Positions 43,958 through 52,973 of a stretch of DNA of 64,000 bases are shown piece by piece (position 1 is the stretch's first letter; each line of letters starts with the position of its first letter). The notes under the pieces are model-generated. The model was not told the origin of the DNA. It was given only the letters and a program-made list of their open reading frames with translations, and made no database searches. The stretch lies in NCBI GenBank assembly GCA_002280855.1, contig NCEU01000005.1, positions 1 through 64,000 of the forward strand, read 5' to 3'. Source of the stretch: Sphingomonadales bacterium 32-65-25. GTDB taxonomy: Bacteria; Pseudomonadota; Alphaproteobacteria; Sphingomonadales; Sphingomonadaceae. Made by a program: the position numbers and the translations under genes.

Positions 43958-45133
43958 TCAAAGCGCCTCGATAATGGTGACGTTGGCGAGGCCGCCGCCT
44001 TCGCACATGGTCTGCAGGCCCCAGCGCTTGCCGCGGGCGTGCAGGGCGTGGACCAGCGTCGTCATCAGCTTGGTGCCCGAAGCCCCGAGCGGGTGGCCGA
44101 GCGCAATCGCGCCGCCGTTCACGTTCAGGCGGGCATGATCGGCACCCAGCACCTGCATCCACGCCATCGGGATCGAGGCAAAGGCCTCGTTCACTTCATA
44201 CAGATCGATGTCGCCGATGCTCATGCCGGCGCGCTGCAGCGCCTTCTTGGTGGCGCCGATGGGCGCTTCCAGCATGATCACCGGGTCTTCGCCAACCACC
44301 GTCATGGTGTGGATGCGGGCCAGCGGCTTGACGCCCAGCGCCTTCAGCCCGCGTTCGTTGACAATCAGCACGCCCGATGCGCCGTCGCAGATCTGGCTGC
44401 TGGTCGCCGCCGTCAGCCGGCCGCCTTCCGGGTTGATCAGCTTCACACCGCGCACACCTTCCAGGCTGACATCAAAGCGGATGCCTTCATCCTGGGTATG
44501 AACGTGCGGCGCGCCATCATGCGTCGTCACGTTGATCGGCACGATTTCGGCATCGAACGCGCCCGATTTGGCCGCACGGGCGCCGCGCACCTGGCTTTCA
44601 TAGCCAAATTCGTCGAGCATGTCCTTGGTCAGCCCATATTTGGCGGCGATCATTTCGGCGCCGGTGAACTGGCTGAACTGGATGCCGGGGTAGCGCGCGG
44701 CCATGGCATCGCCATAGGGCATGCCCATGCCGGCCTTGGCGGGCAGCGCCACGGTCATGCCCATCGGCACGCGCGTCATCGATTCGACGCCGGCGGCAAT
44801 CACCACGTCCATCTGGCCGCTCATCACCGTGGCGGCAGCAAAATGGATCGCCTGCTGACTGGAGCCGCACTGGCGGTCGACGCTGGTGCCCGGCACCGAT
44901 TCCGGCAGCTTTGAACTCAGCACGGCATTGCGCGCCACGTTGGTGCTCTGCTGGCCGCCCTGGCCCACGCAGCCCATGATCACATCCTCGATCAGGGCGG
45001 GATCAACCCCGGTCTTGTCGACCAGTGCATCCAGCACCTTGCCGGCAAGATCAGCCGGATGCCAATCGCGCAACAGGCCACCACGGCGGCCACCGGCGGT
45101 GCGCTGGGCGGCAACGATATAGGCTTCGCTCAT
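43958..45133 (-). CDS. Acetyl-CoA C-acyltransferase (thiolase)
   Basis: The 391-residue thiolase has the nucleophilic Cys in SVDRQCGSSQQAIHFAAA, and the second Cys-His region NVNGGAIALGHPLGASG and CEGGGLANVTIIEAL (catalytic CxG is CEGGG). It cleaves or forms 3-ketoacyl-CoA. Start is ATG 45133 (MSEAYIVAAQRT); the longer frame to 45412 would lie in the opposite gene. Followed by the crotonase gene. Confidence 0.93.
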   Translation of the reverse strand: MSEAYIVAAQRTAGGRRGGLLRDWHPADLAGKVLDALVDKTGVDPALIEDVIMGCVGQGGQQSTNVARNAVLSSKLPESVPGTSVDRQCGSSQQAIHFAAATVMSGQMDVVIAAGVESMTRVPMGMTVALPAKAGMGMPYGDAMAARYPGIQFSQFTGAEMIAAKYGLTKDMLDEFGYESQVRGARAAKSGAFDAEIVPINVTTHDGAPHVHTQDEGIRFDVSLEGVRGVKLINPEGGRLTAATSSQICDGASGVLIVNERGLKALGVKPLARIHTMTVVGEDPVIMLEAPIGATKKALQRAGMSIGDIDLYEVNEAFASIPMAWMQVLGADHARLNVNGGAIALGHPLGASGTKLMTTLVHALHARGKRWGLQTMCEGGGLANVTIIEAL

Positions 45134-45224
45134 TATCCCACTCCTGATCGAAAGATTCGCGGGCACCACTTTACGCCGCTCACCCCCTTGGGCATTGACG
45201 GACGAAATGATCAGGGAGAGGCGA

Positions 45225-46667
45225 ATGCGCCACCATTGGGGAATCGTCGCCGTCGCACTGGCCTTGCTGGCCCAGCCGGGGGCTGCCGCGCCGACACGTG
45301 CGCCCGCAAAAAAGGCTGCACCGGCCAAGCCGGTTGCCAAACCTGCGCCCGCAAAGCCCGCGGCCAAGCCCGCCGCGCCGGCAAATATGATCCCGGCTCC
45401 GCTGCCCGACACCCCGGAAATCCAGGCCCTGCGCCGCGCTTTCCGCTTCGGCTTTGCACCCTATGAAATGCTGCGTACCAGGCAGGCGCAGGTGGCTCGC
45501 ATGGCCGCCGCCGGGATGGGAACCGGCATCAACGCCCTTATCCCGCGGCTGACGCTGGCCGATGCCACCACCCGCGAGGTGACGACGCCCAACAACGACA
45601 CACTTTATGGCTCGGCCTGGCTCGACCTGTCACAGGGCCCGGTGTTCTTCTCGATCCCGGCGCTGAAGCGCTATCATTCGGCCGCGCTGATGAGCATCAC
45701 GAGCGATGTGATCGCCGTCCTCGGCACACGCACGGTGGGTGCCAATGGCGGCCGCTATGCCATTGTTGGCCCCAATTGGCGCGGCGATCTGCCGGCTGGC
45801 GTCGAAATGGTGCGCTCCCAGTCCAACGATGCGTGGCTGCTGGTGCGCGTGGTGGTGAATGGCGAGGAGGATCTGGCCGCCGCTGCCGATGGCCTCACCC
45901 GTTATACGCTCTCGGCCGTGGCCGGCGACACGCCGCTCGATCTGAAGGTGCCGGCAAAGCTCAATGGCAAGGCGTTTCTCACGACCGTCAATGCTGCCAT
46001 CGAGCGCTCCGGCGACACCCTGCTCGCCAACCGCGCCACGCAATTTGCCGATCAGGGCCTGGGCAAGAGCTGGGAAACGCTGGCGCCGGAACAGCAGAAA
46101 CTGTGGAACGACAGCCTGCCGGCGCTGATCCACGAACTGCGCGGCGGGCTTACCGCGGACGAAGGCGTCGATGGCTGGGTCTATCCGCCGTTCAACATGG
46201 CGCTCTATGGCGAGGATGATGATCTGCGCGCCCGCGTCGCGCTTGGCGGACTCGCCGCCCTGCCCCGCATCGAGGCGATCTATGTTTCAGCCACCAAGGA
46301 TGCCGAAGGCCGCCCGCTGACCGGCGCGAAGAGCTGGCGGGTGAAAATGCCGGGCAATCTGCCGGTGGGCGCTTTCTGGTCGCTGACCATGTACGAACAG
46401 GCGCCCGATGGCCGGCTGTTCTTCGTACCCAACGACCTCAATCGCTTCGCCGTGGGCGACCGATCCCAGCATTTGCGCCCGGAACGCGACGGCAGCATCG
46501 AATTGTTCGTGCAGCATGGCAAACCGTCGGGTGAGCGCGTGGTGAACTGGCTGCCGGCGCCCAAGGGCAAGTTCGTTCTGATGTTCCGCGCCTATCTGCC
46601 CGGCGCACCGCTGCTGGATGGCAGTGTGCGCCTGCCGCCGGTGACCGAAGACGAGATGATCCCATGA
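45225..46667 (+). CDS. Exported DUF1254/DUF1214 protein
   Basis: The 480-residue protein has a signal peptide, then a low-complexity Ala/Pro/Lys linker (APTRAPAKKAAPAKPVAKP and so on, to about residue 55), then the DUF1254 domain (TTPNNDTLYGSAWLDLSQGP) and the DUF1214 domain (MTYEQ-like SLTMYEQAPDGRLFFVPN). The function is unknown. Start ATG 45225 has GGGAG upstream; a longer start at 45195 lacks a ribosome binding site. It overlaps the following ThDP gene by ATGA. Confidence 0.88.
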   Translation: MRHHWGIVAVALALLAQPGAAAPTRAPAKKAAPAKPVAKPAPAKPAAKPAAPANMIPAPLPDTPEIQALRRAFRFGFAPYEMLRTRQAQVARMAAAGMGTGINALIPRLTLADATTREVTTPNNDTLYGSAWLDLSQGPVFFSIPALKRYHSAALMSITSDVIAVLGTRTVGANGGRYAIVGPNWRGDLPAGVEMVRSQSNDAWLLVRVVVNGEEDLAAAADGLTRYTLSAVAGDTPLDLKVPAKLNGKAFLTTVNAAIERSGDTLLANRATQFADQGLGKSWETLAPEQQKLWNDSLPALIHELRGGLTADEGVDGWVYPPFNMALYGEDDDLRARVALGGLAALPRIEAIYVSATKDAEGRPLTGAKSWRVKMPGNLPVGAFWSLTMYEQAPDGRLFFVPNDLNRFAVGDRSQHLRPERDGSIELFVQHGKPSGERVVNWLPAPKGKFVLMFRAYLPGAPLLDGSVRLPPVTEDEMIP

Positions 46668-48313
46668 CGAAAGCTGGCAAGCATCTCTTCCTCGACATTC
46701 TCCACAGCGAGGGCGTCGAGATCATCTTCGGTAACCCCGGCACCACCGAATTGCCGCTGCTCGATGCCTTCGTGGTGGAGGATCGGCTGCGTTATGTGCT
46801 CGGCCTCAACGAAGTGGTGGTGATGGGCATGGCCGATGGCTGGGCCCAGGCCACCGGCAAGCTGGCCGTGTGCAACCTGCACGCCGCGCCGGGCCTGGGG
46901 AATGCCATGGGCATGCTCTACAACGCCGCCAAGGCTGGCGCGCCGGTGCTGGTGACCGCCGGCCAGCAGGACATGAGCATCCGCCTGACCGAGCCCTTAT
47001 TGTGGGATGATCTGGCCACCATGGCCAGGCCGCTGTGCAAATGGTCGTTCGAGGTGAACAGCATCGAGGAACTGCCGCGCGCCGTGCGCCGGGCGGCCAA
47101 AGTGGCACTGACGGCGCCGACCGGCCCGGTGTTCCTCTCCATCCCCGGCGACGTGCTGACCGCCATGGCGCCGGAAGGCCTCGACATCGGCGAGCCGACC
47201 CGTATCGGTGCCGGCATCCGCGGTGACGCGAACGAGATCGCCAAGGCCGCCGCGCTGATCAGCCAGGCCGAAACCCCGGTGATCTTCGCCGGTGACTGCG
47301 TGGCCAACCGCGACGCCTTTGCCGAGATCGTCGCCTTTGCCGAAGCCGTGGGCGCACCGGTCTACATGGAGGGCATGGCCAACCGCGCCGCCTTCCCAAG
47401 CAACCATCCGCTCTATGCCGGCACCGTGCCGCGTATGACACCGGCACTGCGCAACGTGATGCAGAACCATGATCTGCTGATCAGCATCGGCGCGGACCTA
47501 CTCACCCAGAGCCAGGCCACCGGGGTGGAGGCGCTCGCGCCGGGCACAAAGGTCGTCCATCTCGACGATGAGCCATGGCAGATCGGCAAGAATTTCGCCG
47601 CCACTGCCGCCATTCAGGGCTGCCCGAAGGCAACGCTGCCCGAATTGACCGCACTGGTTCAGGGCAGCGGCGCGTCTCGCCGGGCAGGCGTTGAAGCAAA
47701 GATTGCCGAAACCAAGGCCGTGCTGTTCGCCAAAGCGGAAGCCGCAATGGATGCCAGCCCGATGGACCCGATGGCGGTGCTGAAGCGGCTGGGCGAGGTG
47801 ATGCCCGACGATGCCATCGTCATCGAGGAACTGCTGTCCTCCGGCATGAACACCGTCCGCCAGTTGCTGCCCGCCACAAGGCCCGACTCCTGGTTCGGCA
47901 TGCGCGGCGGCGGCATCGGCGTGGCCCTGCCCCAAGCCGCCGCGATGCAGCTGGCAAATCCAGCGCGGCCGGTGGTGGCCCTATCCGGCGACGGCAGCCT
48001 GATGTACTCGGCCGCCGCGCTGTGGACGCTTGCGCATCACAGGCTGCCGGTCGTCACCATCGTGTTCAACAACAGCAGCTATCGGATTCTGAAACAGCGC
48101 ACCCGCGCTATTGGCGATCACAGCGCCCGCGAAGGCGTTTTCGTGGCAATGGACCTGACCGAACCGGCGATCGATTTCATGGCGCTGGCGACCGCGCACG
48201 GGGTGCAGGGCGTGCGGGTTGACAATATTCCGGCGCTGATCGACGCGTTCAAGGCCGCGCTGGCCAGCGATGCGCCGACGCTGATCGAAGTGCCGGTCGC
48301 CAGAGCCCCATGA
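46664..48313 (+). CDS. Thiamine diphosphate-dependent enzyme, benzoylformate decarboxylase-like
   Basis: The 549-residue protein has the ThDP fold: NPGTTELPLLDAF, catalytic Glu in GLNEVVVMGMADGWAQATG, and the cofactor-binding GDGSLMYS with NNSSYRIL about 30 residues later. HAAPGLGNAMGML matches the His70 region of benzoylformate decarboxylase, but the Ser26 position is Thr and the His281 region is not found, so the substrate may differ. It follows the exported DUF1254 gene with an ATGA overlap. The group is decarboxylase-like; the exact substrate is not established. Confidence 0.86.
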   Translation: MTKAGKHLFLDILHSEGVEIIFGNPGTTELPLLDAFVVEDRLRYVLGLNEVVVMGMADGWAQATGKLAVCNLHAAPGLGNAMGMLYNAAKAGAPVLVTAGQQDMSIRLTEPLLWDDLATMARPLCKWSFEVNSIEELPRAVRRAAKVALTAPTGPVFLSIPGDVLTAMAPEGLDIGEPTRIGAGIRGDANEIAKAAALISQAETPVIFAGDCVANRDAFAEIVAFAEAVGAPVYMEGMANRAAFPSNHPLYAGTVPRMTPALRNVMQNHDLLISIGADLLTQSQATGVEALAPGTKVVHLDDEPWQIGKNFAATAAIQGCPKATLPELTALVQGSGASRRAGVEAKIAETKAVLFAKAEAAMDASPMDPMAVLKRLGEVMPDDAIVIEELLSSGMNTVRQLLPATRPDSWFGMRGGGIGVALPQAAAMQLANPARPVVALSGDGSLMYSAAALWTLAHHRLPVVTIVFNNSSYRILKQRTRAIGDHSAREGVFVAMDLTEPAIDFMALATAHGVQGVRVDNIPALIDAFKAALASDAPTLIEVPVARAP

Positions 48314-48323
48314 AACGGGCGCC

Positions 48324-49151
48324 TTAAGCGGTCAATCGCGCCGCGTGCCAGCGCAGGTGATCGGCGACGAAGCTCTGCACGAACCAATAGCCATGGTCGT
48401 ATCCGGCATGGCGGCGCAGCGTCAGCGGAATGCCGGCGCGGGCACAGGCGGCTTCCAGCCGTTCGGGCTGCAATTGCTCGGCCAGGAAGGCGTCTGCCTC
48501 GCCCTGATCGACCAGCAATTCCGCCAGACGCGCACCGCCATCGATCAACGCGCAGGCATCATGCGACGCCCACGCCGCCGGATCATCGCCCAGATAGGCT
48601 GGCAACGCCTTGCGCCCCCACGGCACCTGGCTTGGCGCGACGATCGGCGCAAAGGCTGACACGCTGCGAAACACGCCCGGATGCTTCAACGCCAGCGTCA
48701 GGGCACCGTGGCCGCCCATGCTGTGGCCGGTGATGCCCTGCCGGGCCATGTCCGCCGGAAAATTGGCGCCAATCAGCACTGGCAGTTCGTCGATCAGCCA
48801 CGTCCGCATCTGATAATGGGCTGCCCACGGCTGGGCCTTGGCATCCAGATAGAAACTCGCTGCCTGCCCCATGTCCCACGCCGGATCATCGGCCACGCCG
48901 TCCCCGCGCGGGCTGGTATCCGGCGTCACCAGCATCAGGCCCAGTTCAGCCGCCAGCCGTTGTGCGCCGGCCTTGATGGCGAAGGTTTCCTCCGTGCAGG
49001 TCAAGCCCGCAAGGCACCAGAGCACGGGGAACGGCCCCTGCCCCGGCGGCACGAACACGCCGAAACGCATCGCCGTGCCGGTGCTCGTGCTCATATGGCT
49101 GTGAAAACTCTGCACGCCGCCATGGCAGGCCGCGCGGGCCAGCGTTTCCAT
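48324..49151 (-). CDS. fghA: S-formylglutathione hydrolase
   Basis: The 275-residue serine hydrolase releases formate and glutathione from S-formylglutathione. Motifs are CLAGLTCTEETFAIKAGAQR, DTSPRG, the nucleophile in ITGHSMGGHGAL, and catalytic His in HAGYDHGYWFV. It follows adhC, overlapping by one base, giving the two-step formaldehyde detoxification pair. Confidence 0.95.
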   Translation of the reverse strand: METLARAACHGGVQSFHSHMSTSTGTAMRFGVFVPPGQGPFPVLWCLAGLTCTEETFAIKAGAQRLAAELGLMLVTPDTSPRGDGVADDPAWDMGQAASFYLDAKAQPWAAHYQMRTWLIDELPVLIGANFPADMARQGITGHSMGGHGALTLALKHPGVFRSVSAFAPIVAPSQVPWGRKALPAYLGDDPAAWASHDACALIDGGARLAELLVDQGEADAFLAEQLQPERLEAACARAGIPLTLRRHAGYDHGYWFVQSFVADHLRWHAARLTA

Positions 49152-50260
49152 CAGAACACCACGACGCTGCGGATGCTTTCCCCTGAATGCATCAGATCGA
49201 ACGCCTTGTTGATGTCTTCAAGGTCCAGCACGTGGGTGATCATCGGATCGATGGCGATCTTGCCGTTCATGTACCAATCGACGATTTTCGGCACGTCCGT
49301 TCGCCCCTTGGCGCCGCCGAACGCACTGCCCTTCCACACCCGGCCGGTGACGAGCTGGAACGGGCGGGTGGCGATTTCCTTGCCGGCTTCGGCAACGCCG
49401 ATGATGATGCTCTCACCCCAGCCGCGGTGGCAGGCTTCCAGTGCGGTGCGCATCACGTCGGTGTTGCCGGTGCAATCGAAGGTGTAATCGGCGCCGCCGT
49501 CGGTGAGCGCCACCAGATGCGCGACGAGATCGCCCGTCACGTCCTTCGGGTTGACGAAATCGGTCATGCCGAACTGGCGGCCCCAGCCCTCGCGGTCGGG
49601 GTTGATGTCCACACCCACGATCTGGTCTGCCCCCACCAGCTTCAGGCCCTGGATGACGTTAAGGCCGATACCGCCCAAGCCAAAGACGATGCAGCGCGCA
49701 CCGGCTTCGACCTTGGCGGTCTTCACCACTGCGCCAACGCCGGTGGTGACACCGCAGCCGATGTAGCAGGCCTTGTCGAACGGCGCGTCGGTGCGGATCT
49801 TCGCCACCGCGATTTCCGGCAGCACGGTGAAGTTCGAGAAGGTCGAGCAGCCCATATAGTGGAAAATCGGCTGGCCCTTGTAGCTGAAGCGCGTCGTGCC
49901 ATCGGGCATCAGGCCCTTGCCCTGCGTGGCGCGGATGGCGGTGCACAGGTTGGTCTTGCCGGAAAGGCAGCTTTTGCACTGGCGGCATTCCGGTGTGTAG
50001 AGCGGGATGACGTGATCGCCGGGCTTCACGCTGGTCACGCCGGCGCCCACCTCGCGCACGATGCCGGCGCCTTCATGGCCCAGGATCGACGGGAAGATGC
50101 CTTCGCTGTCCTTCCCTTCCAGCGTGTAGGCATCGGTGTGGCAGATGCCGGTGGCCATGATTTCCACCAGCACTTCGCCGGCCTTGGGGCCTTCCAGATC
50201 AACCTCGACGATTTCCAGCGGCGTGTTGGGCGCAAAGGCGACGGCGGCACGGCTTTTCAT
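49151..50260 (-). CDS. adhC: S-(hydroxymethyl)glutathione dehydrogenase (class III alcohol dehydrogenase)
   Basis: The 369-residue zinc enzyme oxidises the adduct of formaldehyde and glutathione. It has [40 protein letters not shown] for structural zinc, and [17 protein letters not shown] 50260 is chosen; the frame upstream to 50353 has no ribosome binding site. The inverted repeat at 50297-50315 lies 37 bp before the start. No frmR gene is adjacent. Confidence 0.96.
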   Translation of the reverse strand: MKSRAAVAFAPNTPLEIVEVDLEGPKAGEVLVEIMATGICHTDAYTLEGKDSEGIFPSILGHEGAGIVREVGAGVTSVKPGDHVIPLYTPECRQCKSCLSGKTNLCTAIRATQGKGLMPDGTTRFSYKGQPIFHYMGCSTFSNFTVLPEIAVAKIRTDAPFDKACYIGCGVTTGVGAVVKTAKVEAGARCIVFGLGGIGLNVIQGLKLVGADQIVGVDINPDREGWGRQFGMTDFVNPKDVTGDLVAHLVALTDGGADYTFDCTGNTDVMRTALEACHRGWGESIIIGVAEAGKEIATRPFQLVTGRVWKGSAFGGAKGRTDVPKIVDWYMNGKIAIDPMITHVLDLEDINKAFDLMHSGESIRSVVVF

Positions 50261-50296
50261 GGCAAGTTCCCCTGATGAATGTGGGCCACACCTGCC

Positions 50297-50315
50297 GCCA
50301 AAGCCGCGCTTTGCC
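50297..50315. repeat. Inverted repeat between adhC and infA
   Basis: GCCAAAGC, CGC, GCTTTGCC forms an imperfect inverted repeat (7 of 8 pairs), nested in CTGCC...GGCAG at 50292-50325. It lies 37 bp upstream of adhC and could be an operator or a transcript stem-loop. No terminator-like T run follows. Confidence 0.45.
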
Positions 50316-50441
50316 AAGGTGGCAGGCTTGCATTTTTCGGCTTTAGGGGCCATGGGGCAGGCCGGTCGCCGTGGGATACCACAGGCGGGGCGCTCAACAC
50401 AGGATCATTCATGCACTTTGCCAGCAGGATTCAGGCTTAAC

Positions 50442-50702
50442 ATGCCGAAAGAGGAAATCATCCGGATCGAAGGTGAAATCACCGAAATCCTGCCCGACGG
50501 GCGTTTCCGCGTGAAGCTGGAAAACGAGCACGAAATCATCGCCTACACCGCCGGCAAGATGCGCAAGAACCGCATCCGTTCCATCGTGGGCGACCGTGTG
50601 CATGTGGAAATGACGCCCTATGATCTGGACAAGGGCCGCATCGTGTTCCGTGAGAAGACCACGCCGATGCCGATGAACCAGCGGCGTTTCTTCCGCCGCT
50701 GA
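50442..50702 (+). CDS. infA: Translation initiation factor IF-1
   Basis: The 86-residue protein binds the A site of the 30S subunit. It is the S1/OB fold: [36 protein letters not shown] and [16 protein letters not shown]. It is 14 residues longer than E. coli IF-1, as usual in alphaproteobacteria, with the extra tail [11 protein letters not shown]. The start ATG at 50442 is preferred over an upstream long frame to 50136, which crosses adhC. Confidence 0.96.
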   Translation: MPKEEIIRIEGEITEILPDGRFRVKLENEHEIIAYTAGKMRKNRIRSIVGDRVHVEMTPYDLDKGRIVFREKTTPMPMNQRRFFRR

Positions 50703-50778
50703 TGACCTGGCATTGCTCCGGCCTGCCAGCATCAAACCCGGCGTAGCCCGCGACTTTCTTTCCAATTAACCAAAACCA

Positions 50779-50792
50779 CGACATAGATGTCG
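50779..50792. repeat. 14-bp palindrome upstream of the 50823 gene
   Basis: CGACAT, AG, ATGTCG is a palindrome 31 bp before the ATG of the small gene at 50823. A weak -10 (CATAGA) overlaps it, with TTTCCA 17 bp upstream. It could be an operator. Confidence 0.4.
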
Positions 50793-50822
50793 CATTGCAA
50801 CATTTGTGTGTTACGGTGGTTC

Positions 50823-51155
50823 ATGGCTCGGTATATTGTTTCTGCGTTAAAGGCTGTTGCCACCCCGACAGGTGCGGTGCTCGATCGCATCGTTGGCCCG
50901 GGCTGGATGGCCACGCCGTCCTCCCTGCTCGATCTGATGGCCGAAGGCAGTCATGAATTCGTGCTTGATGGTGGCACCCATTCACTGGCGGCCCGGCGCG
51001 ATCCGGCCGGCAATATCGCCATTCTGGTGGTGGACAATCAGGGCCGCGAAGTGGAGCCGAGCAGCCTGCCGCACTGGCAGATGGAAATGCACCGCGGCAC
51101 CCAAGTGAAGGCGCAAAGCTGGTGGCAGCGCCTGCTTGATCCCGACGCCCGCTGA
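50823..51155 (+). CDS. Small unknown protein, DUF3892-like, related to the protein at 38818
   Basis: The 110-residue protein begins MARYIVSALKAVATPTGAVL and continues VGPGWMATPSSLLDLMAEGS. It aligns with the protein at 38818 without gaps over 46 residues and again at RDPAG (RDAAG in the other). The C-terminus AQSWWQRLLDP corresponds to the helix LFQQLFRFL. ATG 50823 is chosen by the homologous start; a 12-codon extension to 50787 exists. The upstream DNA is AT-rich for this genome. Confidence 0.7.
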   Translation: MARYIVSALKAVATPTGAVLDRIVGPGWMATPSSLLDLMAEGSHEFVLDGGTHSLAARRDPAGNIAILVVDNQGREVEPSSLPHWQMEMHRGTQVKAQSWWQRLLDPDAR

Positions 51156-51173
51156 TCAGCCCGATTACCCTGA

Positions 51174-51632
51174 TTACCGACGCACGCGATCGCCCGGTTT
51201 CAGCCCGATCCGTTCCGCTTCGCCCGCCGCCAGTTCGATCACGTCAGCCGTGACCCCGGCGGAATTGAGCACTTCGCGCGAATAAGGCTGGCCACGCCGC
51301 ACGTTCAGCACCCGCCCCGCCGCAGAGACATAAATGATGTCCAGCGGCAGCGGCGTATTTTCCATCCAGAAACCGGTGGCGCGGGGGGGCCGCATCGGGA
51401 AGGCCATGCCAGTGCCCGGCGCCATGCGATCGCGGAACATCATGCCGCAAGCCTGTTCTTCGGCCGTTGCCGCCACTTCGACCTTGTAAACGAACCGACC
51501 CTTGGCCGTTTGAAACGCCACAGGGACGATGCGCAAGCCGCTGTTGGGGCAGGTAGCAGCGCCTGCCGGTGCCAATGGCACCAGCGCGGCAATACAGAAC
51601 AGGAAGGCGGCGGAGCGTATGGAGTTGATCAC
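51174..51632 (-). CDS. Exported DUF192 family protein
   Basis: The 152-residue protein has a signal peptide, then the DUF192 fold: VEVAATAEEQACGMMFRDRM, FPMRPPRATGFWMENTPLPL, DIIYVSAAGRV and VIELAAGEAERIGLKPGD. The start is GTG at 51632, overlapping the cold-shock gene stop as GTGA. Function unknown. The ORF upstream to 51801 belongs to the other gene. Confidence 0.9.
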   Translation of the reverse strand: MINSIRSAAFLFCIAALVPLAPAGAATCPNSGLRIVPVAFQTAKGRFVYKVEVAATAEEQACGMMFRDRMAPGTGMAFPMRPPRATGFWMENTPLPLDIIYVSAAGRVLNVRRGQPYSREVLNSAGVTADVIELAAGEAERIGLKPGDRVRR

Positions 51633-52189
51633 TCCGGCGTATTAGCCGGTTGTGCCGCAACCGCCAATGGCCCCTTATGCCCAGGTGCCACCCGCACTTC
51701 CAGGGGTTGGCCCGGCTGCAATTCACCCAGCCCGGCCCGGCGCACGGTTTCCATGTGGATGAAAATGTCCTCGGTGGAGCCCGGCCGCACCACGAAACCA
51801 TAGCCTTTCAGCCGGTTGAACCACTTCACCAGCGCCGGTTCGAACGGTCCGGCGGCGGCCAGCATGGCCTGCGGATTGACGCGATCGGCCGCGCGAGCGG
51901 CGGCGGTTTCCGGATCCGGACCCACGGCAGTGGTGAGATCAAGATCGGTGATGCGCCGCGCCTGGCGGCCGCGATCCCGCGCGACCACAATGCAGGTAAG
52001 CGTGGCGCCTTCGGGCAAGGTGCGACGACCCAGTTCGCGCACCAGGCTGAAATGCACCAGCACATCCGCACCATCGCCCGCCGATGGCACCATGAATCCA
52101 TAGCCGCGGACCGGATCGAACCACTTCATCGTGCCACGCACGATGACTTCATCAGCGGCAAGCTGTGTCGCTTCTTCGGCGCCCTTCAT
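51629..52189 (-). CDS. Two-domain cold-shock (CspA-type) protein
   Basis: The 186-residue protein has two cold-shock domains: GTMKWFDPVRGYGFMVP with ADVLVHFSLV (about 18-80), and VKWFNRLKGYGFVVR with EDIFIHMETV (about 118-180). RNP1- and RNP2-like motifs are present in both. It probably binds single-stranded nucleic acid. Start is ATG 52189; the codon before it is TTG. A good promoter lies upstream (52250-52278). DUF192 follows, coupled by GTGA. Confidence 0.93.
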   Translation of the reverse strand: MKGAEEATQLAADEVIVRGTMKWFDPVRGYGFMVPSAGDGADVLVHFSLVRELGRRTLPEGATLTCIVVARDRGRQARRITDLDLTTAVGPDPETAAARAADRVNPQAMLAAAGPFEPALVKWFNRLKGYGFVVRPGSTEDIFIHMETVRRAGLGELQPGQPLEVRVAPGHKGPLAVAAQPANTPE

Positions 52190-52249
52190 CAAAACCCCCA
52201 GACCCTACAACGCACGACACACACCCCGCAGCAAACCAGACATAGACAG

Positions 52250-52278
52250 ATTATTAACGGATAGTTTTTAAATCGCAA
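52250..52278 (-). promoter_or_regulatory. Promoter of the cold-shock gene
   Basis: On the minus strand TTGCGA (52273-52278) and AATAAT (52250-52255) are 17 bp apart, matching 4 and 5 of 6 consensus bases. The transcript would have a 5' leader of about 50 bases. The AT-rich stretch is the best-looking promoter in the window. Confidence 0.65.
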
Positions 52279-52372
52279 TAATGCTTTTCGGCTCATGATT
52301 GACTTGTCATGTGAAACTGGCATCGAAAGGACGCGGCCGCACCGCCACCGCCTTGAACTGGAAAGAGAGTTT

Positions 52373-52969
52373 ATGGACCTTGCAGGATCGGTGGAAATCG
52401 CCAGCCCGCGCCAGCAGCTCTGGGCGGCGCTCAATGATCCCGATGTGCTGGCCCGCTGCATCGATGGCGTGGAGAGTTTGACTCGCACTGAAGCAGATAC
52501 GCCGGTTTTCGATGGCGTCATGCAAGCCAAGGTGGGTCCGGTGCGTGCACGCTTCGCTGGCACGGTGCGGCTGGAAGATATCGTTGCGCCAGAGCGCTAT
52601 CGCCTGGTGGGTGAGGGCAAGGGCGGAGTCGCCGGCTTTGCCAAGGGCAGTGCCGATGTCGTGCTCACCGAATTGAGCCCGACCAAGACGCAACTGGATT
52701 ATGTGGTGAAGGCCCAGGTGGGCGGCAAGCTGGCCCAGCTCGGCGCCCGGCTGGTGGAAGGTGCGGCAAAGCAATATGCCGAAGGCTTCTTCGCCAAGCT
52801 GAAGGCCGAGGTGGAAGCGCCGCCGATCGATCTCGCCAAGCTGGCGAAGGCCGAGCCTGATCACGATGCGCCGCTGGTGGTAAAGGAAGGCGGCGGCCTT
52901 TCGCCAATGGTGTGGGGCACTGGGCTTATCCTTGTCACACTGGCCTTCCTGCTCTGGCAATGGACCTGA
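52373..52969 (+). CDS. CoxG-like SRPBCC family protein
   Basis: The 198-residue protein has an SRPBCC/CoxG domain (DLAGSVEIASPRQQLWAALN, FAGTVRLEDIVAPERYRL, TKTQLDYVVKAQVGGKLAQLG) and a single C-terminal transmembrane helix (GTGLILVTLAFLLWQW). CoxG-type proteins anchor molybdenum hydroxylases to the membrane. GAAAGAGAG precedes the ATG. The xdhC gene starts 4 bp after its stop. The hydroxylase subunits themselves are at 26-27.5 kb in this window (small and medium only). Confidence 0.87.
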   Translation: MDLAGSVEIASPRQQLWAALNDPDVLARCIDGVESLTRTEADTPVFDGVMQAKVGPVRARFAGTVRLEDIVAPERYRLVGEGKGGVAGFAKGSADVVLTELSPTKTQLDYVVKAQVGGKLAQLGARLVEGAAKQYAEGFFAKLKAEVEAPPIDLAKLAKAEPDHDAPLVVKEGGGLSPMVWGTGLILVTLAFLLWQWT

Positions 52970-52973
52970 CACG

